A stretch of DNA of 64,000 nucleotides, from NCBI RefSeq assembly GCF_003722355.1, contig NZ_QWDD01000001.1, positions 3,463,001 to 3,527,000 of the forward strand, in the 5' to 3' direction. Positions 1 to 8,385 of this stretch are shown piece after piece (position 1 is the first letter of the stretch; every line of letters begins with the position of its first letter). A program made the translations under genes and the position numbers. The notes beneath the pieces are model-generated. The model saw only the letters and a program-made list of their open reading frames with translations. It searched no databases and was not told the DNA's origin. The stretch is from Methylocystis hirsuta (GTDB taxonomy: Bacteria > Pseudomonadota > Alphaproteobacteria > Rhizobiales > Beijerinckiaceae).

Positions 1-1564
1 AGGCGGCGGAATGTTCGAGGGGAATGACGTCGCTCTGTCCGACCGGAAGCGAAGGCGTATCTTCGAGCGGCGTGGTGATGCCGAGCCGTCGGCAGGTTTC
101 AATGATCTTGGCGCGGCCGATGCGCGAATCGCCCTTGCCGATCGCCTGCGACAGTTGAATGGCGACCGTGTTCAAGGATTTCGCCAGGGCCATGGCGAGC
201 GGCATGGAGCCGGCATAGCCGCCGCTGTAATTGTGGACGCAGTAATTGCCGATGCAGGTCGGCCGGTCGGTGACGATGGTCGTCGGCTTGAAACGGCCGG
301 TCATCAGCGCGGTGAGATAGACGTAGGGCTTGAAAGAGGAGCCCGGCTGGCGCGCGGCGTCGGTCGCGCGGTTGAACTGGCTTGCGCCGTAATCCCGGCC
401 GCCGACGATGGCGCGCACGGCGCCGTCCGGCTCCATGACGACCGCCGCGCTCTGCTTGACATGGAAGCTGCGGCCCTGCTCGCGCAGATTGGTTTCGATG
501 ACGTCTTCGGCGCGCTTCTGGACGTTGGAATCGAGCGTGGTGCGCACGCTGAGCACGCGATTGTCGCCGAGCTTGCCGTCCTGCGCGAATTTGCGGATTT
601 CGCCATAGGCGTAATCGAGATACCAGTCGGGGCTCGTCTCGCGGGCGCGATCGATCGGCGTCGCCGGACTGCGCTGCGCCGCGATGATCTGGCTATCGGT
701 CATGAAGCCCGCGTCGACGAGATTGTTCAAGACGTCATTGGCCCGCGCGCGCGCCGCCGGCAGATTGACGTGCGGCGCATATTTCGTCGGCGCCTTGAAG
801 AGGCCCGCGAGCATCGCCGCCTCGGAGAGCGTGACGTCTTTGACGGACTTGCCGAAATAGAATTCGGCCGCCGCCTGGATGCCGAAAGCGCCGCCGCCCA
901 TGTAGACGCGATCGAGATAGAGCTTGAGGATTTCCCGTTTCGTCAAATGATGCTCGAGCCACAGCGCCAGAAAGGCCTCATTGATCTTACGGGTGATGGT
1001 GCGCTCATTCGAAAGGAAAAGATTCTTGGCGAGCTGCTGGCTGATGGAGGAGCCGCCCTGCACCACGCCCGATGACCGCGCATTGACGGTCAGCGCCCGC
1101 AGCGTGCCGATCACGTCGATGCCGAAATGTTCGTAGAAGCGGCGGTCTTCCGTCGCCAGCACCGCCTTGATAAGATGATCGGGATATTGCTCGAGCGGCA
1201 CGGCGTCGTCATGCTTGATGCCGCGCTGGCCGACTTCCGCGCCGTAGCGATCGAGGAAGGTGACGGCGAGATCGGTCTGCTTGAGCCAATTCTCGTCGCT
1301 GGTCATCTGGAACGCCGAGGAGGCGAGCGCCATGGCGACGATGCCGGCGCCGAGGCCGAGCGTCAGCGCTTCGCAGGAGAGCTCCACGCCGACCCGGGCA
1401 AGGCCGGAGACATGGAACCGCTCCATGAAGGTCGAAAAATCCTCATAGAGCTCGCGGGCGCGCCGCCCGCTCTGGAACATGGCGGAATCGACCAGCGCAT
1501 CGATCGCGAGCAGGATGCGCCTGACACGCTTGGCGAAAGCAGAAGCCTGGAAACGCTCCAACAC
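1..1564 (-). CDS. mrcA: Penicillin-binding protein 1A (bifunctional), 3' end beyond window
   Basis: Class A PBP that polymerises and cross-links peptidoglycan at the inner membrane. Only the N-terminal 520 or so residues lie in the window; the frame runs off the left edge. Visible in order are a membrane anchor (GLGAGIVAMALASSAF), glycosyltransferase motifs (ATEDRRFYEHFGID, then QGGSSISQQLAKN and RKINEAFLA), and the transpeptidase SxxK motif in PGSSFKPY followed by SLNTVAIQL. The start is GTG at 1564 (or TTG at 1561), with GGGGAG about 10 nt upstream. A CtrA-type box lies just upstream in the divergent intergenic region. The family call is firm; the exact start is less so. Confidence 0.9.
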   Translation of the reverse strand, partial: MLERFQASAFAKRVRRILLAIDALVDSAMFQSGRRARELYEDFSTFMERFHVSGLARVGVELSCEALTLGLGAGIVAMALASSAFQMTSDENWLKQTDLAVTFLDRYGAEVGQRGIKHDDAVPLEQYPDHLIKAVLATEDRRFYEHFGIDVIGTLRALTVNARSSGVVQGGSSISQQLAKNLFLSNERTITRKINEAFLALWLEHHLTKREILKLYLDRVYMGGGAFGIQAAAEFYFGKSVKDVTLSEAAMLAGLFKAPTKYAPHVNLPAARARANDVLNNLVDAGFMTDSQIIAAQRSPATPIDRARETSPDWYLDYAYGEIRKFAQDGKLGDNRVLSVRTTLDSNVQKRAEDVIETNLREQGRSFHVKQSAAVVMEPDGAVRAIVGGRDYGASQFNRATDAARQPGSSFKPYVYLTALMTGRFKPTTIVTDRPTCIGNYCVHNYSGGYAGSMPLAMALAKSLNTVAIQLSQAIGKGDSRIGRAKIIETCRRLGITTPLEDTPSLPVGQSDVIPLEHSAA

Positions 1565-1613
1565 AGCTCAAATGCTCCCCGCGCTGATAAGACTTATCGG
1601 CGCTTTGTGGACA

Positions 1614-1629
1614 TTAACACTTTTTTAAC
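1614..1629. promoter_or_regulatory. Candidate CtrA binding box (TTAA-N7-TTAAC)
   Basis: The sequence TTAA CACTTTT TTAAC fits the full CtrA consensus of alphaproteobacteria exactly. It sits between the divergent PBP1A (start 1564) and YcgN-like (start 1666) genes. CtrA control of a cell-wall synthase would make sense in a cell-cycle-regulated alphaproteobacterium. This is a motif match only. Confidence 0.45.
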
Positions 1630-1665
1630 CATCTTGACGACAGTCCGCGCGACCCACACTGCGTT

Positions 1666-2313
1666 ATGGTTTCTGTCGCGCAAAGCGCAAGTCGAAAGAG
1701 AAGGATGGCGTTAAAAAAAGGCAAAAATGCCCCAGATCACGCTGTAGGCGGGAGGAACCGCCCGAATCCGAATCATGTGACCGTCGAGCGCGCCGAAAAA
1801 CCGGGTTCGAGTTTTCCGCGGCGCGCCCTCCCGGTCGAGGCCGCGCCGACCGAGACGCCATTCTGGGAAAAGCCGCTGTCTGACCTCACCCGCGCCGAGT
1901 GGGAACAGCTGTGCGACGGCTGTGGCCGCTGCTGTCTGGTGAAGCTCGAAGACGAGGACACGGGCGCGATCTATCACACGAGCGTCGCCTGCAAATTGCT
2001 CGATCAGCAGAGCTGCCGCTGCGGCGACTATCCGCGGCGACGGCGCTATGTGCCGGACTGCGTGCGGCTCACGCTGGAGAAGCTTGCGGATATTCCCTGG
2101 CTGCCGCCGACCTGCGCCTATGTGCTGCGCTTTCGGGGCAAGCCGCTGCCGCCGTGGCATCCGCTGATCTCCGGCGATCCGGAAAGCGTCTCACGCGCCG
2201 GCGTGTCTGCGCGCGGCCGCATCGAGGCCGGCGAAGACGACGTCGAGACCGACGATCTGCCGGACTTCATCAGGTTATGGCCGAAGCGTTGGCCGAAGAA
2301 GGCGCGGTGGTGA
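1666..2313 (+). CDS. YcgN/UPF0260 family cysteine-cluster protein
   Basis: Protein of 215 residues (202 if the ATG at 1705 is used). It has the cysteine clusters of the UPF0260/YcgN family: CDGCGRCC near residue 84, then a [16 protein letters not shown] block, then PPTCAY. These suggest metal or Fe-S binding; the biochemical role of the family is unknown. The charged N-terminal 60 residues are longer than in E. coli YcgN. AGAGAAGG directly abuts ATG 1705, too close to be a good ribosome site, so the upstream start is kept. Divergent from PBP1A. Confidence 0.8.
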   Translation: MVSVAQSASRKRRMALKKGKNAPDHAVGGRNRPNPNHVTVERAEKPGSSFPRRALPVEAAPTETPFWEKPLSDLTRAEWEQLCDGCGRCCLVKLEDEDTGAIYHTSVACKLLDQQSCRCGDYPRRRRYVPDCVRLTLEKLADIPWLPPTCAYVLRFRGKPLPPWHPLISGDPESVSRAGVSARGRIEAGEDDVETDDLPDFIRLWPKRWPKKARW

Positions 2314-2367
2314 AATAGCTTCACGGACCCCGGCAATTTTGCGCGGTCAACGATCAAATGGATCTGG

Positions 2368-2757
2368 CTATCTCTTCAGCGCGACCACTTCGTCGATTTG
2401 GTCGTCCTTGTCGTATCTCACTCGGAAGACCATCTCGTCGCCGGTGAAAAATACGCCCTCCGTCGGAGTCCCCACGACTTCCCATAACCCCAGCGTCACG
2501 ACGTCGGCGGCGCCGTGAAAAACGGCGCGTCCCGCTTTCGCCCCCGCAGAATAGCCGTTCACGAATTTAAAAATCTCATATGTTCGGCCGTTCTTGGTTT
2601 CGGTTGCGGCGGGCATGCCGAATTCCGCCAGCATCATCGTCCGGGACGTCCCGACCGTAAACAAATCGACATTCTTTGCGTCCGGCTGCTTCGTCGCCAT
2701 ATAGACGCTGCATCCCCCCAGCGCCCAACAGAGCGCCGCGCCAATAAATATCCGCAT
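2368..2757 (-). CDS. Small outer-envelope lipoprotein
   Basis: Protein of 129 residues with a classic lipoprotein signal peptide, lipobox LGGC at residues 13-16. The mature part (VGTSRTMMLAEFGMPAATE) looks like the SmpA/BamE-type fold that begins with a short helix and a 'P-at' turn, but this is inference. The C-terminal half has a Gly/Ala-rich segment and an acidic end. No neighbour shows its role: the downstream YcgN-like gene converges on it. Confidence 0.7.
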   Translation of the reverse strand: MRIFIGAALCWALGGCSVYMATKQPDAKNVDLFTVGTSRTMMLAEFGMPAATETKNGRTYEIFKFVNGYSAGAKAGRAVFHGAADVVTLGLWEVVGTPTEGVFFTGDEMVFRVRYDKDDQIDEVVALKR

Positions 2758-3198
2758 GAAACCCCCAGCCGTAAGAATGCGTTTTTTTTAGCGCCGCGCC
2801 ATCGCAGAGTCGACTCTTCCTCGGCGCTCCCCTGTTGATTCCGCCGAGCGCGCGGCGAGGGCAAAGACCATCGCCGTCAGCAAACCGCGACCGCGCGCTG
2901 ACACAATCGCTGATAGCGCCAGTTCGCCGCGCCCCGTCTTGCAACGGCTCGATGAATCTCTGTTGACAAGGCCGATCATTCGGATCGAGGGGGTTCAGCG
3001 TGAACAGCCGTGACGTCGGGCAGATTTTCTAAACGCTCCTTCGTTAACCATTCGCTCAACACAAACACATTCGCCGGCGCTGACCCGCCACGGCCTCAAT
3101 CCCGTCGGGGCCTTTCCGGCTTCGCGCGTCAGGCGCTTCATTGGCCTCCAGACTACCGCCGCGCCGCTGCTCTTGCCCAGCTTTTATGATTTTATTCC
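2758..3198. other. Gene-poor intergenic stretch
   Basis: No convincing reading frame is present in either direction. The short frames here are GC-driven and lack ribosome sites. The stretch ends in AT-rich DNA leading to the promoter at 3199. Confidence 0.5.
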
Positions 3199-3227
3199 TT
3201 GACAGCAGGACGATGGTCCTATATAAA
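3199..3227 (+). promoter_or_regulatory. Strong sigma-70 promoter for a candidate small RNA
   Basis: TTGACA at 3199-3204, exactly 17 bp, then TATAAA at 3222-3227. This is a near-consensus vegetative promoter, rare in such GC-rich DNA. No start codon with a ribosome site follows; a terminator lies about 100 bp downstream. Confidence 0.65.
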
Positions 3228-3233
3228 AGCGCC

Positions 3234-3368
3234 ATGCTCCAAAATTGCGCTTGAGCGGCGCGAACGAGTTTACCGGCGCGGCGTCCTCTCCTCCCGTTCC
3301 CCCCGCGCCCACTCGATCCCCTCGCGCTTCGAGACGCTTGCGTCTTGGGCCGAGGGGATCGCTTTTTG
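3234..3368 (+). ncRNA. Candidate small RNA with a C/U-rich anti-Shine-Dalgarno loop
   Basis: The predicted transcript is about 135 nt, starting some 7 nt after the TATAAA box and ending in a T-run. It contains a pyrimidine stretch with CTCTCCTCCC (around 3286-3295) complementary to ribosome-binding sites. Similar CCUCC loops are known in alphaproteobacterial stress small RNAs such as CcsR. It ends in the strong hairpin at 3315-3360. No family was recognised with certainty. Confidence 0.5.
3315..3367 (+). terminator. Rho-independent terminator of the candidate small RNA
   Basis: A perfect 10-bp stem (GATCCCCTCG at 3315-3324 with CGAGGGGATC at 3351-3360), with a possible inner hairpin in the loop, followed by G and a run of T at 3363-3367. 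Confidence 0.65.
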
Positions 3369-3495
3369 AAACGGCGTTGCGAAAAGCGAGCGCCTGTCCT
3401 TCGGGACGCGCGTTATCGCTCGATCAGCGGCGAACTCAAACGACTTGCGGCTCTATGCAGCAACCGCGCCTAACGTAATTGGAAATAGAAAAAAC

Positions 3496-3681
3496 ATGGA
3501 ACTGGCAAATATGGCCGCGTCTGACACGACTGGCTTTGAGCCCTTTGAGCGTCAAGGCGAACCGGGCGTGTGGTCCGTTGAACACATCGACGATGATGGC
3601 GGAATTGAACAAGCAATATTTATTGGCCAAAGCGCCGAACGGCGTTGCCGCGAATATGCCGAATTTAGGCGACGGTTTTAG
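3496..3681 (+). CDS. Small hypothetical protein (61 aa)
   Basis: Begins MELANMAASDTTGFEP and is acidic with natural-looking composition (GVWSVEHIDDDGGIEQAI). It ends with a basic tail. There is a weak ribosome site (GGAAATAG). It converges on and overlaps the next gene by four bases. No family was recognised; it could be chance. Confidence 0.4.
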   Translation: MELANMAASDTTGFEPFERQGEPGVWSVEHIDDDGGIEQAIFIGQSAERRCREYAEFRRRF

Positions 3682-3992
3682 TGAGAAACTTCAGCTGTCA
3701 CGCGCGCCACGCATGTCTGTGGGAGTGAGTGATTTGGAGCGGTGTGCCACTGCCCATCTCGCGCAGATACGGAGTTCACTTGCGAGAGATCAAGGCAACG
3801 CCATTCGCCACCGGGTGGTAATCCCTTCGAGCTTTGACCTGCGAACTGGAAAACGAGCGCTTGTTCTCCGCCGGCTTGATTGTAACCAAGCGTGTGCGGG
3901 CACACTTCGCGGATTAGCCCGTGATATGTACAAACGATCTGCTTCTTTGAGACTATCGCTTGCCGAAAGGCTTCAAAAGTCACGCTGGGCAT
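3678..3992 (-). CDS. Conserved hypothetical small protein, WYL-like
   Basis: Protein of 104 residues with the pattern VCTYHGLIREVCPHTLGY followed by ALVFQFAGQSSKGLPPGGEWRCL. I recognise this as a stand-alone small protein resembling the WYL ligand-binding fold found in many proteobacteria. It has no DNA-binding domain here. Its role is unknown. It lies just before the insertion-sequence cluster. Confidence 0.65.
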   Translation of the reverse strand: MPSVTFEAFRQAIVSKKQIVCTYHGLIREVCPHTLGYNQAGGEQALVFQFAGQSSKGLPPGGEWRCLDLSQVNSVSARDGQWHTAPNHSLPQTCVARVTAEVSH

Positions 3993-4059
3993 AGAATTCT
4001 CCCTTGAAAAAGAATCAAATTAAGCGGGTAGAATATAATATGCAGAACACGATTGATCT

Positions 4060-4076
4060 ATCTCGCACCGCGACGT
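4060..4076. repeat. Target duplication, left copy (17 bp)
   Basis: ATCTCGCACCGCGACGT occurs here and again at 5464-5480, flanking the IS1202-type element exactly. Target duplications of this length are typical of one subgroup of the IS1202 family. Confidence 0.75.
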
Positions 4077-5463
4077 GTCAGTAGCACACGATATGACCGG
4101 TTTAGGTAGCGCACGATCTGTCCGGTAGCGTCGGGGCCCTTTTCGGAGGGTTTGATGCGCCGGACGGAAGCCCTTCAGGGTGTGCGAATGATCAAGTTCC
4201 TGAGCCTATTGAGTCGTTACGAGGCGGCTGAGTTTAGTCAGCTGGAAGCGGCGGAACTGTTGGGGGTTGGCGAGCGGACGTTCCGGCGCTGGCGTCAACG
4301 CTATGAGGAGGAGGGCGAAGCGGGCCTTCTCGACCGGCGGCTCGGCAAGGCGTCTGTCAAGCGGGTTCCGGTTGATCGGAGCGAAGAAGTGGAGGCTCTG
4401 TATCGCGGTCGGTACGCTGGCTTCACCGCGAAGCATTTTCACGAGCATCTGGTGCGCATGCACGGGTTCAAATGGGGCTACACCTGGACGAAGACCTTCC
4501 TGCATGGGCGGGGTTTGCTGGAGAAGGCGCCCAAGCGCGGCGCGCATCGGCGCAAGCGCGAGCGGCGCCCGCTTCCCGGCATGATGCTGCATCAGGACGG
4601 ATCGCGGCATGTGTGGCTCGAGGGGCGGCCGGCGCTCGATCTGATCGTCACGCTGGACGACGCGACGAGCCAAATCTACTCGGCGTTTCTGGTCGAGGAG
4701 GAAGGGACGGCTTCGACCTTCCGCGCGCTGGCGGAGGTGTTTGGCGAACATGGCCTGCCGCTTTCGCTCTACACGGATCGCGGCGCGCATTATTTTCACA
4801 CGCCGGAAGCGGGCGGCAAGGTCGACCGGTCGAAGCCGACGCAGGTCGGACGGGCGCTGGCGCATCTGGGCGTCGAGCATATCGCGGCGTATTCTCCGCA
4901 GGCGCGCGGGCGCTCGGAGCGGGTGTTCCAGACCTTGCAGGATCGACTGGTGAAGGAGCTGGCGCTTGCGGGGATCGACACGGTCGCGGCGGCCAACCGG
5001 TTCCTGCGCGAGGTCTATATTCCGTCGCACAACGCCCGGTTCGCGGTGGCGCCAACGCAGGAGGGCTCGGCTTTCGTGGCGATCTCCGGCGTCGATCTTT
5101 GCGAGATTTTATGCGTGCAGGAGGAGCGCCAGGTCGGCAACGACAACTGCGTGTCGTTCAACCGGCTCAAGCTTCAGATTCCCGAAAGCCCGCTGCGCGC
5201 GCATTTCGTCAAGGCGCGGGTGAAGGTGCGCTGCTATCCCGATGGAACCCACGCCGTCTTCCACGGCCCGCGATGCCTCGCGCGCTACGACGAAAAGGGC
5301 GCCCTCCAGGAAGAAAGAAAAGCCGCTTGAATCCGCTCGGCGGCCAGCCTGTGGAAGTGTGGACAAGGCTCTCGCCTTGCCCACAATCCCACAGGAGAAC
5401 AAAAGTAGAAGCAGCGGACAGATGATGTGCTACCAAATCCGGCCAACTTAATTCGCTATCGAC
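4077..5463 (+). mobile_element. IS1202-family (ISNCY) insertion sequence, complete
   Basis: A 1387-bp element bounded by imperfect terminal inverted repeats of about 50 bp. The left end reads GTCAGTAGCACACGATATGA and the reverse complement of the right end reads GTCGATAGCGAATTAAGTTG. Both ends then share GGTAGC.CA..ATCTGTCCG. A 17-bp direct repeat flanks the element. It carries one intact transposase gene, so it may still be active. Confidence 0.8.
4155..5330 (+). CDS. ISNCY/IS1202-type DDE transposase
   Basis: Transposase of about 391 residues. It has an N-terminal helix-turn-helix (FSQLEAAELLGVGERTFRRW), a basic linker, then an rve-type DDE core with acidic residues in MLHQDGSRH, SLYTDRGAHY and GRSERVFQ. 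A C-terminal beta domain follows. The start is ATG 4155, preceded by GGAGG at the right distance. It is a full-length family member with no frameshift. Confidence 0.9.
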   Translation: MRRTEALQGVRMIKFLSLLSRYEAAEFSQLEAAELLGVGERTFRRWRQRYEEEGEAGLLDRRLGKASVKRVPVDRSEEVEALYRGRYAGFTAKHFHEHLVRMHGFKWGYTWTKTFLHGRGLLEKAPKRGAHRRKRERRPLPGMMLHQDGSRHVWLEGRPALDLIVTLDDATSQIYSAFLVEEEGTASTFRALAEVFGEHGLPLSLYTDRGAHYFHTPEAGGKVDRSKPTQVGRALAHLGVEHIAAYSPQARGRSERVFQTLQDRLVKELALAGIDTVAAANRFLREVYIPSHNARFAVAPTQEGSAFVAISGVDLCEILCVQEERQVGNDNCVSFNRLKLQIPESPLRAHFVKARVKVRCYPDGTHAVFHGPRCLARYDEKGALQEERKAA

Positions 5464-5480
5464 ATCTCGCACCGCGACGT
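5464..5480. repeat. Target duplication, right copy (17 bp)
   Basis: Second copy of ATCTCGCACCGCGACGT, directly after the right inverted repeat of the IS1202-type element. Confidence 0.75.
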
Positions 5481-5514
5481 TCCCGATGCTGCAACGCTAA
5501 AGGACGACCGGATT

Positions 5515-5582
5515 GTCATTCCCGACGCGCGAAGCGCGATCGGGAATCCAGAGCGACATCCAACACGCTTGTTGTGACTCTG
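5515..5582. repeat. Left half of a palindromic repeat unit split by an IS110-family element
   Basis: Contains GTCATTCCCGACGCGCGAAG and a loop ending GACTCTG. The intact unit at 23905-24009 continues GACTCTGGATTCCCGG. Here that junction is interrupted by the IS110-family element, and the unit resumes at 6983. Confidence 0.75.
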
Positions 5583-5656
5583 ATGGGGTGGACGGCCCCC
5601 GACGGCATCGTTTGTGCCAGAATGAGGTTGTCGAATCTCAAACGAGGGAGCCGTCC

Positions 5657-6697
5657 GTGAACGAGATTATCCGCATTGGCATGGATACGTCGAAACATTT
5701 TTTTCAGCTTCACGGGGTGGACGCCGCCGAGCGGCCGGTTTTGCGCAAAAGGCTGCGGCGCAAGGAGGTCGTAGCGTTCTTTGCGGGACTTTCGCCGATG
5801 GTTGTCGGGATCGAGGCTTGCGGCGCGGCGCATCATTGGGCGCGCACGCTTTCTGAACTTGGTCACGAGGTGCAGCTTTTGCCGCCGCAGCTGGTGAAGC
5901 CCTATGTCAAACGCGGCAAGAACGACGCGGCCGACGCCGAGGCGCTGTGCGAAGCGATGAGCCGGCCGACGATGCGTTTTGCGCCGGTCAAGAGCAAGGA
6001 GGAGCAAGCGGCGCTGATGCTGATCGGCGTGCGCGATCGGCTGATCCGCAATCGCACGCAGCTTGCGAACGCCATTCGCGGCTACGCGGCGGAGTTTGGA
6101 TTGATCGCCGCCAAGGGTCTCGACAAGATCGAGCCGCTGCTCGCGCGGCTTGAAGCGGACGAGAGTTTGCCGGCCTTGGCGCGCGATTTGTTCATGACGC
6201 AGGCGGAAGAATACGCGCAGCTTAAGGCAAAGATCAGGGATGTCGACGCCAAGCTTTCCGCCTGGCGCCGGCAAGACGCGCGCAGCCGCCGGCTCGTGCG
6301 CATTCCGGGACTGGGGCCGATCGGCGCGGCGTTGCTGTCGATGAAGACGCTCGACCCGAGTTTGTTTCGTTCGGGACGCCAGTTCGCGGCCTGGATCGGC
6401 TTGACGCCGAAGGATCATTCGACCGCCGGCAAGGTCAAACTCGGGGGGATCACCCGCGCCGGCGACGAGGCCTTGCGCAGCGCATTGGTGAGCGGCGCGA
6501 CCGCCGTCATCCGGCAGGCGCGACACGGCAGAGGAAAACCCTCGCCCTGGCTCGCGGCGCTGATCGCGCGCAAGCCGCCAAAACTCGCCGCCGTGGCGCT
6601 CGCCAACAAGATCGCCCGCATCGCGTGGAAACTCATGAAGACGGGAGAAAGTTACGACGCCAGACGGGCGTCGGGCGCCGCGGCGCAGGCCGCATAA
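5657..6697 (+). CDS. IS110-family transposase (DEDD type)
   Basis: Protein of 346 residues starting at GTG 5657 (VNEIIRIGMDTSK), where homology with element B also begins. An N-terminal RuvC-like DEDD domain (GMDTSK, GIEACG, KRGKNDAADAE) is followed by a coiled region and the C-terminal transposase_20 domain (RIPGLGPIGAALL, then QFAAWIGLTPKDHST). It is intact. IS110 enzymes are guided by an RNA made from a non-coding end of the element. Confidence 0.9.
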   Translation: MNEIIRIGMDTSKHFFQLHGVDAAERPVLRKRLRRKEVVAFFAGLSPMVVGIEACGAAHHWARTLSELGHEVQLLPPQLVKPYVKRGKNDAADAEALCEAMSRPTMRFAPVKSKEEQAALMLIGVRDRLIRNRTQLANAIRGYAAEFGLIAAKGLDKIEPLLARLEADESLPALARDLFMTQAEEYAQLKAKIRDVDAKLSAWRRQDARSRRLVRIPGLGPIGAALLSMKTLDPSLFRSGRQFAAWIGLTPKDHSTAGKVKLGGITRAGDEALRSALVSGATAVIRQARHGRGKPSPWLAALIARKPPKLAAVALANKIARIAWKLMKTGESYDARRASGAAAQAA

Positions 6698-6970
6698 CCT
6701 CAAAGTTTCGCGAAACCAGGGCGCGTTCCCGCGCCTTTGTCTCGCGGAAGGCCGGAACTTGCAAGAAAACGACAGATGGCGCGATCAATCGATCCAAGAC
6801 GCGAGACATTCCGTGGAATCCAGCGGCGGTCTCATGCCGCGACTCTGTGTGGAGCTCGCGTCGCGGAACCCATCTTGGCCAGCGGTCATTCGCGACCGCG
6901 CAAACAGGCCGGACATATGGACGCAAACGATCCGATCAAAACTCTGTCCCCAACCCTTGCGAGGCGGGGG
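6698..6970 (+). ncRNA. Candidate guide (bridge/seek) RNA region of IS110-family element A
   Basis: The 3' non-coding end of the element, between the transposase stop and the right inverted repeat. In IS1111-group elements the target-choosing RNA is made from this side. It shares GGCCGGACATATG with element B while the rest differs, as expected for variable guide loops. Inference from position and family only. Confidence 0.4.
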
Positions 6971-6982
6971 CCGTCCACATAT

Positions 6983-7017
6983 GGATTCCCGGTCAGGCCT
7001 TCGGCCTGCCGGGAATG
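6983..7017. repeat. Right half of the split palindromic repeat unit
   Basis: GATTCCCGGTCAGGCCTTCG and its palindromic partner, ending GGGAATG. It rejoins with 5515-5582 to give the full unit seen at 23905 and 27323. IS110-family element B starts directly after it. Confidence 0.75.
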
Positions 7018-7098
7018 ATGGGGTGGACGGCCCCGCCTCGACGGCATCTAAAGTGCCAAGACGTGGTCGCCGGAGCGCCACAGAGAGGGAGGCCGTCC

Positions 7099-8142
7099 GT
7101 GAAGAAGTTTATCAGAATCGGGATTGATTTGGGCAAGCGGTATTTTCAAGTTCACGCGCTTCTCGGCGAGGATGGGCGGGCCGTCACGCGCAAGCTGCGG
7201 CGTGATGGTTTTCTTGCGTTTTTCGCCGAGGCGGCGCCCTGCCTGATCGGCATGGAAGCCTGCGGCTCGGCGCATTATTGGGGACGCGAACTGCGCGCCA
7301 TGGGCCATGACGTGCGCCTGATCCCGCCGATTTACGTCAAGCCCTATGTCAAGCGCGGCAAGAACGACGCGGTCGACGCCGCGGCGGTGTGCGAGGCCGT
7401 GTCGCGGCCAGACATGCGCTTCGTGCCGATCAAAAGCGCCGAGAACCAGGCGAGCTTGATGCTGCACAAGACGCGCGAGCTTCTGGTCAAGCAGCGCACC
7501 ATGAGCGTCAATGCGCTGCGCGGACATCTCGCGGAGTTTGGCGTCGTCGCCGCCAAGGGCGTCGGCCATGCGGGCGAACTGCTGGAAAAAGCCAAGAATG
7601 ACGCGACGCTTCCAGAAATCGCCAAGGCGGCTGTAAAGATTTTCGTCCAGCAGCTGGAGGCGATCAGCGCCTCGATCGTCGCGCTCGATAAAGAGATCGC
7701 CAACGTCCATGCGCAAAGCGAGACCAGCAGATTGCTCGTCGGCGTCCCAGGCGTCGGCAAGATCGTCGCCACGGCGATCGTCGCCAGCGTCCCGGACCCC
7801 AGCGTCTTCAAATCCGCGCGCGACTTTGCCGCCTGGCTCGGCCTCACGCCCAGGCAAAACTCCAGCGGCGGCAAGGAAAAGCTCGGCGCCATCACCAAGC
7901 AGGGCAACCGCTATCTGCGGAAACTCCTGACGCTCGGCGCGACCTCGCTGTTGCGCGTGGCCGGCAAACGCAACGGCGTTCTGCGCGATTGGCTCGTCGC
8001 CCTCTTGGCCAGGAAGCCGGCGCGGCTCGCGACCGTCGCGCTTGCCAACAAGCTGGCGCGGATCATCTGGGCCATGATGACGACCGGCGAGGCCTTCCGA
8101 ACGGAAGTCATGGCGCGCGCAGGGGAGCCGTCGATGGCGTAA
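7099..8142 (+). CDS. IS110-family transposase (DEDD type)
   Basis: Protein of 347 residues from GTG 7099 (VKKFIRIGIDLGKRYFQ). Same domain order as the element A enzyme: RuvC-like DEDD part with GIDLGK, GMEACG and KRGKNDAVDAA, then the C-terminal domain with GVPGVGKIVATAIV and DFAAWLGLTPRQ. The two proteins are clearly related but diverged, so they are separate arrivals rather than a recent duplication. Confidence 0.9.
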   Translation: MKKFIRIGIDLGKRYFQVHALLGEDGRAVTRKLRRDGFLAFFAEAAPCLIGMEACGSAHYWGRELRAMGHDVRLIPPIYVKPYVKRGKNDAVDAAAVCEAVSRPDMRFVPIKSAENQASLMLHKTRELLVKQRTMSVNALRGHLAEFGVVAAKGVGHAGELLEKAKNDATLPEIAKAAVKIFVQQLEAISASIVALDKEIANVHAQSETSRLLVGVPGVGKIVATAIVASVPDPSVFKSARDFAAWLGLTPRQNSSGGKEKLGAITKQGNRYLRKLLTLGATSLLRVAGKRNGVLRDWLVALLARKPARLATVALANKLARIIWAMMTTGEAFRTEVMARAGEPSMA

Positions 8143-8385
8143 CCGTTCGAATCATGCAGTTTGGCGAGGGCGAAATCTCGACGTGATGAACGACAGGGTC
8201 GGAAACGACGACGAAGGACACTCCGCGCTACGTGTCACGAGCGACAAGCTCGCGGGAATGATCAGGAGCCTTCGCAGTCGAACTTCATCAGGGCCAGCGG
8301 ACATACGCGCCGCGCCAAAAGGCCGGACATATGACCGAAACCCGCCACCAGGTTCACCGCGCCGAGAAAAAACCGCTTGCCAAGC
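8143..8385 (+). ncRNA. Candidate guide (bridge/seek) RNA region of IS110-family element B
   Basis: Long 3' non-coding end equivalent to that of element A, with the shared GGCCGGACATATG before the right inverted repeat. Prediction rests on the position known for IS1111-group elements. Confidence 0.4.

Larger units (their letters stand above)
5583..6982 (+). mobile_element. IS110-family element A (IS1111 group)
   Basis: About 1400 bp. It has the IS1111 hallmark of subterminal inverted repeats: TGGACGGCCCCC beginning 6 bp from the left end and GGGGGCCGTCCA near the right end. The left non-coding end is short (about 75 bp) and the right one long (about 285 bp). It is inserted in a palindromic repeat unit. 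Ends were set by comparison with the intact repeat and with element B. Confidence 0.75.

Noticed and set aside
11-1075. Long plus-strand open frame
   Set aside because: Antisense shadow of PBP1A, which reads through with all family motifs on the minus strand; composition is Arg/Ala-rich as expected for GC-driven frames.
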